NCBI RefSeq assembly: GCF_010994755.1
Contig: NZ_WHSB02000002.1
Location: forward strand, 310,001 to 374,000
From: Shinella lacus
GTDB taxonomy: Bacteria > Pseudomonadota > Alphaproteobacteria > Rhizobiales > Rhizobiaceae
Direction: 5' to 3'
Length of the DNA: 64,000 bases
Positions 47,341 through 56,545 of this stretch are shown here, piece after piece. The position numbers and the translations under genes are program-made. How positions within the stretch are numbered: position 1 is the first letter of the stretch; each line of letters opens with the position of its first letter. Under the pieces are notes generated by a model. That model had not been told where the DNA came from, did no database searches, and worked only from the letters and a program-made list of their open reading frames with translations.

Positions 47341-48360
47341 CTATTCCTTCAGCTCGGTTTCCGTTTCGGCATTTGCCGTGCATTGCGACGAGATCGCAGC
47401 GATGCGCTCATCCTTCGTCACGTCGATCGCGCCGCGGTTCAGGTCGGCGAAGAGATTTTGCTCCATCAGCCGGGTGAGCGTGCAGCCGCAAAAGCTCTGG
47501 CAGAAGCCGGCGCCGCGTTCGTTGACGCAGGCGCTGACGCAGCTCTTGGTGTAGCTCTCGACGGGGTCGGCCGCAGGCGCCGGCACCACGAGGGAAAAGC
47601 CATAGACGAGCGCGATCAGCACGGGCTGGTGAATAAGATAGATGGCGAGACTGTGGCGGCCCGCTTTTTCCAGCAGGCTTTTCCACCAGACTTTCGTTGT
47701 AGCGCCATAGCCGGCAAGCCGTTCCGGCAGCGGGCTGGCGACGAAAAGCCGGGCCATCGCGATGCCCAGCAGTACCGGTGCCAGCCACGGCAGCAGCGGC
47801 ACATAGTCGTTCGAGCGCGGCACGTTGACCGAGAGCCCGACCCACCAGAGCGCCGGATGGTCGAACAGCGGTGCGCGCAGGTAAAAGGGAGCGGCGACGG
47901 CCGCCGCGGCGACCAGCAGCGTGACGACGACCGGCAGGCGCACGAAGAGAAGGCCGATGAGGCTCGCGGCGGCGATGGCGTGCAGGATGCCGAAGAAGAT
48001 GAACGTGTCGGGGAAGGCGAACCAGGTGGCGACGCTGATGATCGCTGCCGCCAGCCCGATCTTGCCGAACCGGATGAAAAACGCCCGCGGGCGAAAACCC
48101 TGCGCGTGACCGAGCACCAAGCTGAAACCGGCGAGGAACAGGAAGCTCCCGGCGATCACCCGCGCAAAAATCTTCCAGCCGCCGGTCGTGGCGGTCTCCG
48201 GCGCGATATAGCCGAAAAAGCCGAGATCCCAGGTGAAATGATAGATCGCCATGGCGATCAGCGCGATGGCGCGGAGCTGGTCGATCAACGGGATGCGGGG
48301 CAGGCGGCGCGTTGCGGCGCTTCCTTCTGCCAAATTGCCGTCAATCACCGTCGTCGTCAT
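47341..48360 (-). CDS. DUF1624 acyltransferase-like membrane protein with cysteine-rich tail
   Basis: A 339-residue protein with about eight membrane helices matching DUF1624 (heparan-alpha-glucosaminide N-acetyltransferase, HGSNAT-like). Conserved words are LIDQLRAIALIAMAIYHFTWDL near the start, quoted only by residues 22-43, and AIYLIHQPV in the last helix. The final 60 residues are an added soluble tail with C-x3-C-x8-C-x3-C-x-C and a terminal cysteine, as if for disulfides in the periplasm. The ATG at 48360 was chosen over one six codons earlier. Confidence 0.82.
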   Translation of the reverse strand: MTTTVIDGNLAEGSAATRRLPRIPLIDQLRAIALIAMAIYHFTWDLGFFGYIAPETATTGGWKIFARVIAGSFLFLAGFSLVLGHAQGFRPRAFFIRFGKIGLAAAIISVATWFAFPDTFIFFGILHAIAAASLIGLLFVRLPVVVTLLVAAAAVAAPFYLRAPLFDHPALWWVGLSVNVPRSNDYVPLLPWLAPVLLGIAMARLFVASPLPERLAGYGATTKVWWKSLLEKAGRHSLAIYLIHQPVLIALVYGFSLVVPAPAADPVESYTKSCVSACVNERGAGFCQSFCGCTLTRLMEQNLFADLNRGAIDVTKDERIAAISSQCTANAETETELKE

Positions 48361-48456
48361 GGTTCGGGGTCGCTGCATTGCTTTGGTCCATGGGAGAATG
48401 TCACGCCAAGCTTGCGCCGGGCGGATGGCCGAAAGGTGGCCGGTGAGAGATCCTTG

Positions 48457-49146
48457 TCAGTCCAGGCGTTCCAGCACAGCAAGGCGCGCTTCCGAATAGA
48501 ACTGCCGGCGGACGAGCACGATGATGATGCCGAAGGTGGTCGCGATGAAGAGATAGGGGCTGATGAACCAGCCGAGATAGCCGATCGACAGGAAGATGGC
48601 GCGCAGGCCCATGTTGAAATGTTTCGCCGCAAGGATGTTCATGCGGATCACCTTGTCGGCGGCAAGGTCCGCGCCGGCCGGGTCCTTGTGCACGTCGCCG
48701 CTCATCGGGATGGCGCCGAGCAGGATCGTGCAATAATTGAAGAGCCGGTAGGACCAGCCGAACTTGAAGAAGGCGTAGCCGAAGATCACCGCAAGCCCGC
48801 CGACCTTCAGCTCGAAGCCGGCGCGGCTGCCCTGGAACACCAGCGGCAGGTCGCTGAAAATGGCAAAGACCTGCTCCGTGGCGCCGAGCAGCGCAAAGCA
48901 GCCGCCGAGCGCGAAGATCGAGGTGGAGGCGAAGAAGGCCGTGCCGTTCTGCAGGCCGGCCATGATCTGCGTGTCGATCATGCGCAGGTCGCGGTGCATG
49001 GCATTGCGGATCCAAACCGCGCGCTGCGAACTCATCGCCCTTGTGAGGCTGACGCGGTCGAACAGCTTTGCCCGCTCCGTGATCCAGGAATATCCCGTCC
49101 ACAGGAGGATGAAGATGGCGAGGGCGACGAGATCGGGTGTGCTCAT
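48457..49146 (-). CDS. DUF599 membrane protein
   Basis: A 229-residue protein with four to five membrane helices matching DUF599. Family words include WIRNAMHRDLRMIDTQIMAGLQ (residues about 46-67) and AAKHFNMGLRAIF. Unknown function. It is 96 bases ahead of DUF1624 on the same strand, so ICMT, DUF1624 and DUF599 genes could be one operon of membrane proteins. Confidence 0.9.
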   Translation of the reverse strand: MSTPDLVALAIFILLWTGYSWITERAKLFDRVSLTRAMSSQRAVWIRNAMHRDLRMIDTQIMAGLQNGTAFFASTSIFALGGCFALLGATEQVFAIFSDLPLVFQGSRAGFELKVGGLAVIFGYAFFKFGWSYRLFNYCTILLGAIPMSGDVHKDPAGADLAADKVIRMNILAAKHFNMGLRAIFLSIGYLGWFISPYLFIATTFGIIIVLVRRQFYSEARLAVLERLD

Positions 49147-49416
49147 GGCTCAGCGTTTTGCCATGGATCGCGCATTTTGCAAGCGCCGCCGCAGGCTTGT
49201 TTAGACCTTGGGCGGAATGACGGCGGCCTCAAAAGGCGGCACGAAACGATAACTGTCTGATTTTGCGACAGGTCATGCAATTTGCGCGGGGCTCCTATGT
49301 GCCCGGAGCCTTGGTTTCGCCATTTTTCGCGATTGCGGTTTCATGAAATCTTCATTAAACAGGGCGCCATGCGGGGCCGAACACGCCATCGCGATAGTCT
49401 TCCAATCGGGGAAATC

Positions 49417-49518
49417 ATGGAAAGCACTGTTCAGAAATCCTGCTGGGGCGTCACCGCCCGTGCAGTCCTTGGTTTTGGCGCAGTCCTGGTTATCGCCTAT
49501 CTCTTCGGCGGCATCTGA
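49417..49518 (+). CDS. 33-residue single-helix membrane protein
   Basis: A tiny ORF starting MESTVQKSCWG and continuing into ARAVLGFGAVLVIAYLFGGI, one hydrophobic helix. The ribosome site CGGGGAAATC and a perfect terminator 26 bases after the stop (49544-49580) make a complete small transcription unit. The reading frame extends further upstream but with no ribosome site. I do not recognise it. Confidence 0.55.
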   Translation: MESTVQKSCWGVTARAVLGFGAVLVIAYLFGGI

Positions 49519-49543
49519 AAACACCGGGCCATCGTCCTTACAT

Positions 49544-49580
49544 AAACAGCGCGCTCTCCCAGGCGCGCTGTTTTTGTTTT
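49544..49580 (+). terminator. Intrinsic terminator after the small membrane ORF
   Basis: An 11-base-pair perfect stem (49544-49554 with 49563-49573), loop of eight bases, then TTGTTTTT. It is one of the best terminators in the window, and its only upstream gene on that strand is the 33-residue ORF at 49417. Confidence 0.93.
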
Positions 49581-49710
49581 TATCGTCCGATCCTGAAGGC
49601 AATGTCGCGCACGTAAAACCCGATGTCGGGAGATCGCCTTATGCGCGGCGCATGATAACGTAGCTTCAAGGATCAAAGCGTGGCCTGCCGCGGCAAGGAG
49701 AAGTCCGGGA

Positions 49711-51111
49711 ATGTTTCTTTCGGTATTTGATGTCTTCAAGATTGGTATCGGGCCTTCGAGCTCCCACACGATGGGGCCGATGTCGGCGGCGAACCGCTTT
49801 CTCGACCTCATCCTCTCGTCCGACTGGCCGCGCCCCGCCGGCGCGCAGGTCGCGACCATCCGCATGAGCCTGCACGGCTCGCTCGCCTATACCGGCGTCG
49901 GCCATGGTTCCGACCGCGCCGTCGTGCTCGGCCTGATGGGCGAGCGGCCCGATTCGGTCGATCCGGACCGGATGGACGCCATTATCGGCGAGGTGGAGCG
50001 CACCGGTCGCATCACGCCGCCCGGCCATCCCGGCTACGCCTTCCAGCCGAAGACCGACCTGATCTTCGACAAGAAGAACCCGCTGCCGGGCCATGCCAAC
50101 GGCATGACCTTCTCCGCCTACGACCGCGACGACCGGCTGCTCCTTAAGCGCATCTACTATTCCGTCGGCGGCGGCTTCGTCGTCACCGATACCGAGCTCG
50201 AACAGATGCGCGCCAGCAAGGCGCGCGCCGGCGACAAGAAAGTGCCGTTCCCCTTCGCCTCCGCCAAGCAGATGCTGGAAATGGCTGGGCGCTCCGGCAT
50301 GACGATCGCCCAGATGAAGCGGGCGAACGAGGAAGCGACCATGTCGCGCATGGAGTTGGATTCCGGCCTCGACCGCATCTGGGGCGCGATGAAGAGCTGC
50401 ATCGACCGTGGCCTGAAAAACGAAGGCATCATGCCGGGCGGGCTGAAGGTGCGCCGGCGTGCCCGCTCGATCCACGACAAGCTGCAGGAGGAGTGGCGCT
50501 CCAACAAGGCGAACCCGCTGCTCGCCAACGACTGGCTTTCCGTCTACGCCATGGCCGTCAACGAGGAGAATGCCGCGGGCGGCCGCGTCGTCACCTCGCC
50601 GACCAATGGTGCGGCCGGCGTCGTGCCCGCCACGATCCGTTACTATCTGCATTTCCATGAGGATGCCGATCAGGACGGCATTCGCGACTACCTGCTGACG
50701 GCAGCGGCCGTCGGCGGCATCATCAAGCACAATGCCTCGATCTCGGGCGCCGAAGTCGGCTGTCAGGGGGAGGTGGGCTCCGCCTCCGCCATGGCCGCCG
50801 CCGGCCTCGCCGCCGTCATGGGCGGCACGCCGGAACAGGTGGAGAATGCCGCGGAAATCGCGCTGGAACACCATCTCGGCATGACCTGCGATCCCATTGC
50901 CGGCCTCGTGCAGGTGCCCTGCATCGAGCGCAACGCACTGGGCGCCGTCAAGGCCGTCACCGCCGCGTCGCTCGCGCTGAAGGGCGATGGCGTGCATTTC
51001 GTGCCGCTCGATGCCTGTATCGAGACGATGCGCCAGACCGGCGTCGACATGAACGAGAAGTACAAGGAAACCTCCACCGGCGGCCTCGCCGTCAACGTGG
51101 TGGAGTGCTGA
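49711..51111 (+). CDS. sdaA: L-serine ammonia-lyase (dehydratase)
   Basis: A 466-residue single-chain Fe-S L-serine dehydratase that converts serine to pyruvate and ammonia. The beta-part start [19 protein letters not shown] and the alpha-part cysteines that hold the 4Fe-4S cluster ([23 protein letters not shown]) are all present. It draws on the Fe-S assembly system and removes serine, linking with the glycine cleavage system through the serine-glycine pool. The symbol sdaA is by family; tdcG would be equally valid. Confidence 0.95.
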   Translation: MFLSVFDVFKIGIGPSSSHTMGPMSAANRFLDLILSSDWPRPAGAQVATIRMSLHGSLAYTGVGHGSDRAVVLGLMGERPDSVDPDRMDAIIGEVERTGRITPPGHPGYAFQPKTDLIFDKKNPLPGHANGMTFSAYDRDDRLLLKRIYYSVGGGFVVTDTELEQMRASKARAGDKKVPFPFASAKQMLEMAGRSGMTIAQMKRANEEATMSRMELDSGLDRIWGAMKSCIDRGLKNEGIMPGGLKVRRRARSIHDKLQEEWRSNKANPLLANDWLSVYAMAVNEENAAGGRVVTSPTNGAAGVVPATIRYYLHFHEDADQDGIRDYLLTAAAVGGIIKHNASISGAEVGCQGEVGSASAMAAAGLAAVMGGTPEQVENAAEIALEHHLGMTCDPIAGLVQVPCIERNALGAVKAVTAASLALKGDGVHFVPLDACIETMRQTGVDMNEKYKETSTGGLAVNVVEC

Positions 51112-51142
51112 GGCTCCTTACTTCTTCCCTGTGGAGTGCGAC

Positions 51143-51169
51143 GCGGCGGCCCCTTGACCCGGCCGCCGC
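51143..51169 (+). other. Hairpin between sdaA and DUF1489 gene
   Basis: GCGGCGGCC and GGCCGCCGC form a perfect nine-base-pair stem with a nine-base loop. No T-run follows, so it may be a stability element or a weak terminator rather than a strong stop. Confidence 0.35.
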
Positions 51170-51187
51170 AAGAGCGTTCAAAGAGCC

Positions 51188-51625
51188 ATGGCCCTGCATC
51201 TCATCAAACTCTGTGTCGGCGCGGACTCGATCGAGGACCTGCGCGAATGGGTGTCCGAACGCTCGCTGATCGCGATCGCGGCGGGCATGGAGCCGCATTC
51301 CAGCCATATCACACGCATGATCCCCAAGCGCGACCAGGAGCTGCTCGACGGCGGCTCGCTCTATTGGGTGATCAAGGGCCAGGTGCAGGCGCGCCAGCCG
51401 CTGCTCGGCCTGAAGAGTTTTACCGATGTGGATGGCATTTCGCGCTGCGAACTGGTGCTGGGGCCGGAGGTCATCGAGACCGAATACCAGCCGCGCCGCG
51501 CCTTTCAAGGCTGGCGCTATCTCACCGACGACGATGCGCCGCGTGACCTGAAGAACATGGGCGACGGCACGGCCGACCTGCCGCTGGAGCTTCGGCGCGA
51601 ACTTGCCGAACTCGGACTTCTCTAA
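51188..51625 (+). CDS. DUF1489 family protein
   Basis: A 145-residue protein of the alphaproteobacterial DUF1489 family. Conserved words are LIKLCVGADSIEDLREW at the start, HITRMIPKR, YWVIKGQVQARQ and GWRYL. Function unknown; similarity to RNA-related proteins has been proposed for this family but I cannot judge it here. It is 76 bases after sdaA on the same strand. Confidence 0.92.
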   Translation: MALHLIKLCVGADSIEDLREWVSERSLIAIAAGMEPHSSHITRMIPKRDQELLDGGSLYWVIKGQVQARQPLLGLKSFTDVDGISRCELVLGPEVIETEYQPRRAFQGWRYLTDDDAPRDLKNMGDGTADLPLELRRELAELGLL

Positions 51626-51637
51626 GCGTTTTTTGGC

Positions 51638-51910
51638 TCAGCGTATGCGCAGGCGCACCGGATGGCGACGTCCGCTGACGCCGACGTGGAGATGGATCCC
51701 GGCGGCGGGCTGCCCGGAGCGCCAGGCGCGGGCGCCGTGCGCGAGCAGCATGCCGACGAGATCCTTCGTCTTGTTGCGTGAACGGCCGAGCCCGATATCC
51801 GCAATCCGCATCGCCGCCTCGTGCAGCGGGTGAAGCGTTCCCTTCAGCGACTTGCGCTTTTCGTCGCGCGCTTCCGGGGGGACATCGAACTGGTTTTCGT
51901 TCATCGCCAT
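51638..51910 (-). CDS. Hypothetical protein
   Basis: A 90-residue basic protein starting MAMNENQF with a GAGGCAGATC site upstream. It contains a helical segment HEAAMRIADIGLGRSRN and ends HPVRLRIR. It has no membrane segment or cysteine. I do not recognise it. It converges with the DUF1489 gene, whose stop is 12 bases away, and the last part of the frame could also be a shadow of nothing annotated, so the call is moderate. Confidence 0.55.
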   Translation of the reverse strand: MAMNENQFDVPPEARDEKRKSLKGTLHPLHEAAMRIADIGLGRSRNKTKDLVGMLLAHGARAWRSGQPAAGIHLHVGVSGRRHPVRLRIR

Positions 51911-52081
51911 GATCTGCCTCGTACGCAATACCAAATCGAGGATGGCAGAACCGTCTTCACGGTATCCGCCTGCCTTCGCCCCGCAGCCTCCGGTATGCAA
52001 AACCTGTCCGGTGGCCGTCGCGGGCGCAAGGCGGTAGTTTTTTGAAAGCGCGCCGAACACGCTGGCGCGCTCCGATCGTCT

Positions 52082-53548
52082 TTACTGCTGGCTGGCCCAG
52101 CAGGCGAAACCCTTGCGCTTCAGCACCTTGCAGGCTGCGGCAGCGCGATCCTGGCCATCGAAGCCGCCGAAGCGAGCACGATAGAGTTGCTGGCTGCCGC
52201 TGTTGACGGCGACCGTGAAGGGCTGTGCGCTGGAGAGCGCCTTGCCGCCCTGGTCCTTCGCCTTGGAAAGCAGGTCCTGCGCCTGGCCGCGGTCCGGCGT
52301 TGCGCCGATCTGGATCACCCAGCCCGAAGGCACGGATTCCGATGCGACGGCGGCAACGGTGGAGGATGTGGTCAGCTTGTCGACGTCGCCGCCGGTGTCG
52401 CCTTGTTCGGTCAGGTCTTCCGGCGGAACGGCGCTGTCGCGCTGGATCTTCAGCGTGGCGGCGAGCGCGCGCTTGCCGACGACTTCCGAGCCTTCGTCCG
52501 CCGTTGCGGCATAGGCCGTCTCGATGCGGGCTTCGTTGTAGCGATAGGTCGGGATCGGGCCGTTTTCCGGCAGGTCGAGACCGCCGGCGAGCGACGCGGT
52601 CGCCGTTTTCTTCGTCACGGCTTCGGCGGTCAGCGTCGGCGCATCCTTGGTTTCGGCGATCAGGTCGCCGCCGCCGCGGCGCGAGGCTTTCGGCATGTAG
52701 GTGGCGATCAGCTTGCGCATCTGCTGGTCGCGGGCCGCACCCGAACGGCCGCCGATGACGACGCCAACGACGCTGCGGCCATCGGCGACGGCCGAGGTCA
52801 CGAGATTGTAGCCGGAAGCGCGGGTATAACCGGTCTTGATGCCATCCACGCCACGCACGCTGCCGAGCAGGCGGTTATGGCCGTTGATGGTCTGCTTGCC
52901 GAAGCGGAAGCTGCGCACCGAAAAATAGGAATAGTATTGCGGAAAATGCTGGCGCAGCGCGATGCCGAGACGGGCCTGGTCGCGGGCGGTCGTCACCTGT
53001 GCCGTATTGGGAAGGCCGTTCGCGTTGCGGTAGACCGTGCGGGTCATGCCGAGCGCACGCGCCTTCTGCGTCATGATGCGGGCAAAACGCTCTTCCGAGC
53101 CGCCGAGGAATTCGGCAAGCGCCGTGGAAGCGTCATTCGCCGAACGGGTAATGAGCCCGAGCATGGCCTGCTCGACGGTGATGGAATTACCGGTGCCCAC
53201 GCCAAGCTTGGTCGGCGGTTCGCTGGAGGCATTCTTCGAGAAGGGAACGCGGGTGTTGAGGCGGATCTTTCCGGCCTCCAGCGCCTCGAAGGTCAGGTAC
53301 AGCGTCATCATCTTGGTAAGCGAAGCGGGATAACGCAGCGCATCGGCGTCTTCGCTGTAGAGTACCTTGCCGGTTTTCGCGTCGATGACGATGCCGGAAT
53401 ATTTCGGATTGGCCTCGGCCGGGGTCGCGACGGCTACGGTGGCGACCATCCCCACGATCACCAGACCTTTCGCCGCAGTGGCAATTGCCTGACAAGAGCG
53501 GGGGAGAAAATCGAGGAATACGGAACGGGACACTAGGCTACTCTTCAT
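52082..53548 (-). CDS. D-alanyl-D-alanine carboxypeptidase with SPOR domain
   Basis: A 488-residue penicillin-binding protein of the PBP5/DacA class (S11). After a long signal region ending about residue 46 (PAEA), the catalytic motifs are SLTK (S76), SAN and KTG. A SPOR domain in the last 75 residues (WVIQIGATPDRGQAQDLL) binds denuded peptidoglycan at division sites. Start at 53548 is chosen for a proper signal peptide; one at 53563 is possible. A hairpin AGCGCGCC/GGCGCGCT (52047-52071) follows the stop but without a T-run. Confidence 0.94.
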   Translation of the reverse strand: MKSSLVSRSVFLDFLPRSCQAIATAAKGLVIVGMVATVAVATPAEANPKYSGIVIDAKTGKVLYSEDADALRYPASLTKMMTLYLTFEALEAGKIRLNTRVPFSKNASSEPPTKLGVGTGNSITVEQAMLGLITRSANDASTALAEFLGGSEERFARIMTQKARALGMTRTVYRNANGLPNTAQVTTARDQARLGIALRQHFPQYYSYFSVRSFRFGKQTINGHNRLLGSVRGVDGIKTGYTRASGYNLVTSAVADGRSVVGVVIGGRSGAARDQQMRKLIATYMPKASRRGGGDLIAETKDAPTLTAEAVTKKTATASLAGGLDLPENGPIPTYRYNEARIETAYAATADEGSEVVGKRALAATLKIQRDSAVPPEDLTEQGDTGGDVDKLTTSSTVAAVASESVPSGWVIQIGATPDRGQAQDLLSKAKDQGGKALSSAQPFTVAVNSGSQQLYRARFGGFDGQDRAAAACKVLKRKGFACWASQQ

Positions 53549-53682
53549 GCTTGGATTGCACATGTGATCCGGAGGTGGACTTCCCGGAACGACCGTTCCC
53601 AGCACAGTAGTGGGATAGCGTTACCAATCGGTTTATGATGAATCATTGGTTTCTGAGATTGGCCGGGTTTTATCGACGGGGT

Positions 53683-54444
53683 TTATCGGTTCAGGCGGGC
53701 GGACGAGGGATGGCCGTCCTCGATGAAGGACTGGCCGAGATAGTCGCGAACGCGCGCCTCCATGGCCTGCCACTGCGGCAAAAGTCTGCTCGAAAAACGA
53801 TAAAGCACAGAAAGATCGCGGCCGATGTGGATATCGCGCTGGCAGTCGGCGCTCGTCGATTGCGACGGGTCGGCAGGCATCATGCAGCGCACCGCATAAT
53901 CGGACCCATCCGGCAGCACGCCGGTGAAGAACACCTCGCCGCCATAACCAGACGTGTCCTTCAGAGGCTGCAAAGTCAGCCCCGCCGGGCCGGGCTCGGG
54001 CCGGTCGTCGAAGAGGTGGCTGTAGATCGGTCCCAGCCGGCCGGACATGTCCTTCGACATTGTGCTTTGCGAAAGATTGAGGAAAATCAGGCTTTCGGGG
54101 CGGCTGGCATCGTTGAATTTTACGCGCTCGGCATTGGAATAGCCCTTCATTTCGGGCCAGGTCAGGTAGAGATCGACCCGTTCGGCGCGGCCGGTCTGGC
54201 GTTGTTCCTCGAAGCGGATCGTGTTGGCGGGAAGCCGGATCTGGTCCTGGCCGATGACGATATCGATCGGCTGGGCGCTTTCCGTATGGCCGGCAAGCGC
54301 GATGCGTTCGCCAAGCATGCGGCCGGCAAGGCTGATGGCGACGGTCACGCCGGCAAGAACCGCGACGGAAATCGTCAGGCGCGTCAGCAGGCGGTTGGAA
54401 AGCAGGGGGGCGTGTTCGTCACTGCCGGTCGCTGCCACTGTCAT
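53683..54444 (-). CDS. Membrane-anchored hypothetical protein
   Basis: A 253-residue protein with one membrane helix at about residues 22-43 and a periplasmic remainder. It contains YLTWPEMKGYS, a GPIYSHLFDDRPEPGP stretch and two cysteines (CMMPADPSQSTSADC) spaced for a disulfide. It resembles conserved rhizobial proteins of unknown role. It lies 134 bases ahead of the carboxypeptidase on the same strand and may share its transcript. Confidence 0.75.
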   Translation of the reverse strand: MTVAATGSDEHAPLLSNRLLTRLTISVAVLAGVTVAISLAGRMLGERIALAGHTESAQPIDIVIGQDQIRLPANTIRFEEQRQTGRAERVDLYLTWPEMKGYSNAERVKFNDASRPESLIFLNLSQSTMSKDMSGRLGPIYSHLFDDRPEPGPAGLTLQPLKDTSGYGGEVFFTGVLPDGSDYAVRCMMPADPSQSTSADCQRDIHIGRDLSVLYRFSSRLLPQWQAMEARVRDYLGQSFIEDGHPSSARLNR

Positions 54445-54554
54445 CTCGCATCCCTCGCTGTGCCTGGTCGGAGCCGGTTTTAAGGGGCGGCGACCTTTGC
54501 CGGAGCGTCTGCCAACAGGGTTAATTTTCGGTTGAGATCGGGCATAGGTGGGGT

Positions 54555-54599
54555 GCTGAAAAAGAAAGCGGCCGGTTCCGGGACAGCAGAACCGGCCGC
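54555..54599 (-). terminator. Intrinsic terminator of the cysteine peptidase gene
   Basis: An 11-base-pair stem (54568-54578 with 54589-54599) with a ten-base loop, followed on the minus strand by TTTCTTTTTC. It lies about 100 bases past the stop at 54703. A second GC hairpin (about 54649-54666) lies between. Confidence 0.85.
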
Positions 54600-54702
54600 A
54601 GGGCCATGGTCGGGACGGGGATTGGGGGACTGACCGGGCCCTTTATTACCCGGCGGGGCCGCCGGGCAATCTCGTCATGCGGCGCCGCTCTGGCGCCGGG
54701 GA

Positions 54703-55302
54703 TTACTTGACGCTACCGACGGCGTCGGCACGACCGTCTTGCAGCTTCACCCACTTGCCGGCATTCGCCGAGGACTGGCGCTTCAGGAAGCGGTATTCGG
54801 TCTGCGACCAGAGCAAGACCTTGTTGCGCATGTTGTCGAGCACGAAGTCGCCGCGGTCGGTGCGCACGGTCAGCACCGCATGGCCTTCGCCGTTCGGCTG
54901 GAGCACGACGGTGATCAGAAGGTTCGACGGCGAGATGCCGGCTTCGATCAGGCGCTTGCGCTTCAGGAGCACGTAGTCCTCGCAGTCGCCGACGGTGTCC
55001 GGATAGGTCCACTGTTCCTCGACGCCGTAGATCTCCATGTCGGTCAGCGGCTGCACGTCCGTGTTGACCGTGTAGTTGACGTTGAGGATCGTCTTCCAGC
55101 TTTCCTGCGTCAGCGCCAAGGGTCCCTTGTCCTTGCCGGTCGGGCCGCATTCGTCGCTGTATTGCTTGCAGAATTCGTAGTGGCCGATGGGCTGGTTGGT
55201 GCTGCCCGCCAGCGGAATATTGGCCGGCAGCGCCATCGCGGCGCCTGCGGCAGCCAGAGAGAAGAGAAAGGCAAACGTCCCTGTCTTGATCGTTTTTTTC
55301 AT
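54703..55302 (-). CDS. Transglutaminase-like cysteine peptidase (BTLCP, LapG-like family)
   Basis: A 199-residue secreted protein of the BTLCP family (PF06035, C93), which includes LapG, the periplasmic protease that releases biofilm adhesins. A signal peptide ends near AMA at residue 24. The triad is C107 in GDCEDY, H141 in GEGHAVL and D156 in VLDNM. No lapD or adhesin gene is visible nearby. The upstream region is unusually AT-rich. Ribosome site: ACGGGGACAC before the ATG. Confidence 0.93.
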   Translation of the reverse strand: MKKTIKTGTFAFLFSLAAAGAAMALPANIPLAGSTNQPIGHYEFCKQYSDECGPTGKDKGPLALTQESWKTILNVNYTVNTDVQPLTDMEIYGVEEQWTYPDTVGDCEDYVLLKRKRLIEAGISPSNLLITVVLQPNGEGHAVLTVRTDRGDFVLDNMRNKVLLWSQTEYRFLKRQSSANAGKWVKLQDGRADAVGSVK

Positions 55303-55734
55303 TGTGTGTGTCCCCGTTCGATGAGGTCACAATGACAGGGATGTTTTGAGCTTGCGCGAAAACCGGAAGTATAACTTAGTTCAAATCAAGGTGGTATAAG
55401 TATAAAACAAGAATAAAATTCGAGATGAATTTGAGTTGTACTTGAAATACATTTGATTAAAATTTGAATGAATTTTCGGTTGGACCGATCCTGGCGTAAT
55501 CGGCGCAATCTCTTGATTCCAAAGAAATTTCCGGCCGAGACCAAAGCGATATTCGGTGCGATAATGGGGGGCGATGCCGTTGGAGCACATGGGACGAAGT
55601 CCGACGTTGCTGCCGGCGACGGGGCTACGGCACCCCTTTCGTCGTGCGAGGGGGCCTGAAGGCGCTTTTGGCGGCCAAAAATATTTTTGCGATTATTTTT
55701 GAGAAGGGTGCGCTGTCTCGTCCTGAAACAGCAA
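55303..55734. other. Long intergenic region with AT-rich core
   Basis: About 430 bases with no convincing gene. The core 55371-55480 is strikingly AT-rich against a GC-rich genome and contains several copies of the short word TTTGA or TTGAA. It may hold the promoter of the cysteine peptidase and a site for an AT-binding regulator such as MucR. Short open frames here have no ribosome sites. Confidence 0.5.
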
Positions 55735-55752
55735 AGGGCCCTGCAGGGCCCT
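55731..55752 (-). terminator. Likely terminator of the PilZ gene
   Basis: AGGGCCC and GGGCCCT form a seven-base-pair stem with loop TGCA (55735-55752). On the minus strand TTGCTGTTT follows, a weak T-rich tract. It lies 36 bases past the PilZ stop. Confidence 0.6.
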
Positions 55753-55787
55753 CATGGTACAATACGAGCTGTGGTCGTCCCGAAATG

Positions 55788-56399
55788 CTACAGGAATGCG
55801 GTCAGCGCATCCTTCGACTGCACGGACGAAAACTCGATGGCGACGCCTTCCTGGAAATGGCGTACGACGCGGCCCTTCATATGGCCGAGCTGCACGGGCG
55901 TGCCGAGCGCCGGCCGCACGTCGATATCGACCGCCGCGCCGGACATCGAAAGGTCGATGATGCGGCAGGGGTAGCGCCGGCCGTCGTCGAGCGTCAGGTC
56001 GGTGCTGGTGTTGCGCGGCGTCAGGCGGTTGTGGCGGCGGTCTTCCGGCAGGCCCAGCTCGTGTTTGTTGGCGATCCAGGTGAGCTGTGCCGCCAGCTTT
56101 TCGCGCTTGCGGTCCGTCGCATTGAGCAGGATCGCGAAGCCGGCGTCGCTGAGGGCTGCGACGGTGCCCTCGATGCGGCCGAGATGATCGACATAGGCGA
56201 TGATGCGTTCGCCCATGCGCGGACGACCCAGGCAGATGAAGCTGGCATCGCCCGGCGACATGTCGAGCACGGTGCATTCATATTCTTCGTGATTGGCCAG
56301 CATCAGGCGGCCGGGCAGGTTCACCGAGACGCGCTGGAAGCTGCGCTGATCGGGCTGCGGTTTCCGGACGGCGGGCGATGCTTGCTGGAATGAATACAT
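55788..56399 (-). CDS. Tandem PilZ-domain protein
   Basis: A 203-residue protein with two PilZ domains, the receptors for c-di-GMP. The second (about residues 118-195) has intact binding motifs: RRHNR (RxxxR) and DLSMSG (DxSxxG). The first (about 18-95) has RSFQR but DMSPGD where the final glycine is displaced, so it may not bind. No output domain is attached. With the GGEEF cyclase at 10816 this is the second c-di-GMP component of the window. Confidence 0.9.
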   Translation of the reverse strand: MYSFQQASPAVRKPQPDQRSFQRVSVNLPGRLMLANHEEYECTVLDMSPGDASFICLGRPRMGERIIAYVDHLGRIEGTVAALSDAGFAILLNATDRKREKLAAQLTWIANKHELGLPEDRRHNRLTPRNTSTDLTLDDGRRYPCRIIDLSMSGAAVDIDVRPALGTPVQLGHMKGRVVRHFQEGVAIEFSSVQSKDALTAFL

Positions 56400-56545
56400 G
56401 TGCGCGCGTGCCTGATGATCTTATCTCTTTCCAACTCTTAATCTTTCGGGGTTAACAGAAGGTTTTCCCGCACATTGAAAAGTCGTTACACGCGTGCATT
56501 TCGACAACTTAGAGGCGTTTCGGGTTGTAGTCCGGCGTTTCTGCC

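Noticed and set aside
47335-49260. 641-residue plus-strand frame across DUF1624 and DUF599 genes
   Set aside because: Antisense of two membrane-protein genes with clear helices; the frame is arginine and aspartate-rich filler.
49282-49416. Upstream extension of the 33-residue membrane ORF
   Set aside because: The extra 45 codons lack a ribosome site and look like non-coding sequence; the internal ATG has a good site.
55381-55590. 69-residue frame in the AT-rich block
   Set aside because: No ribosome site and no recognisable sequence; its codons only reflect the AT-rich DNA.
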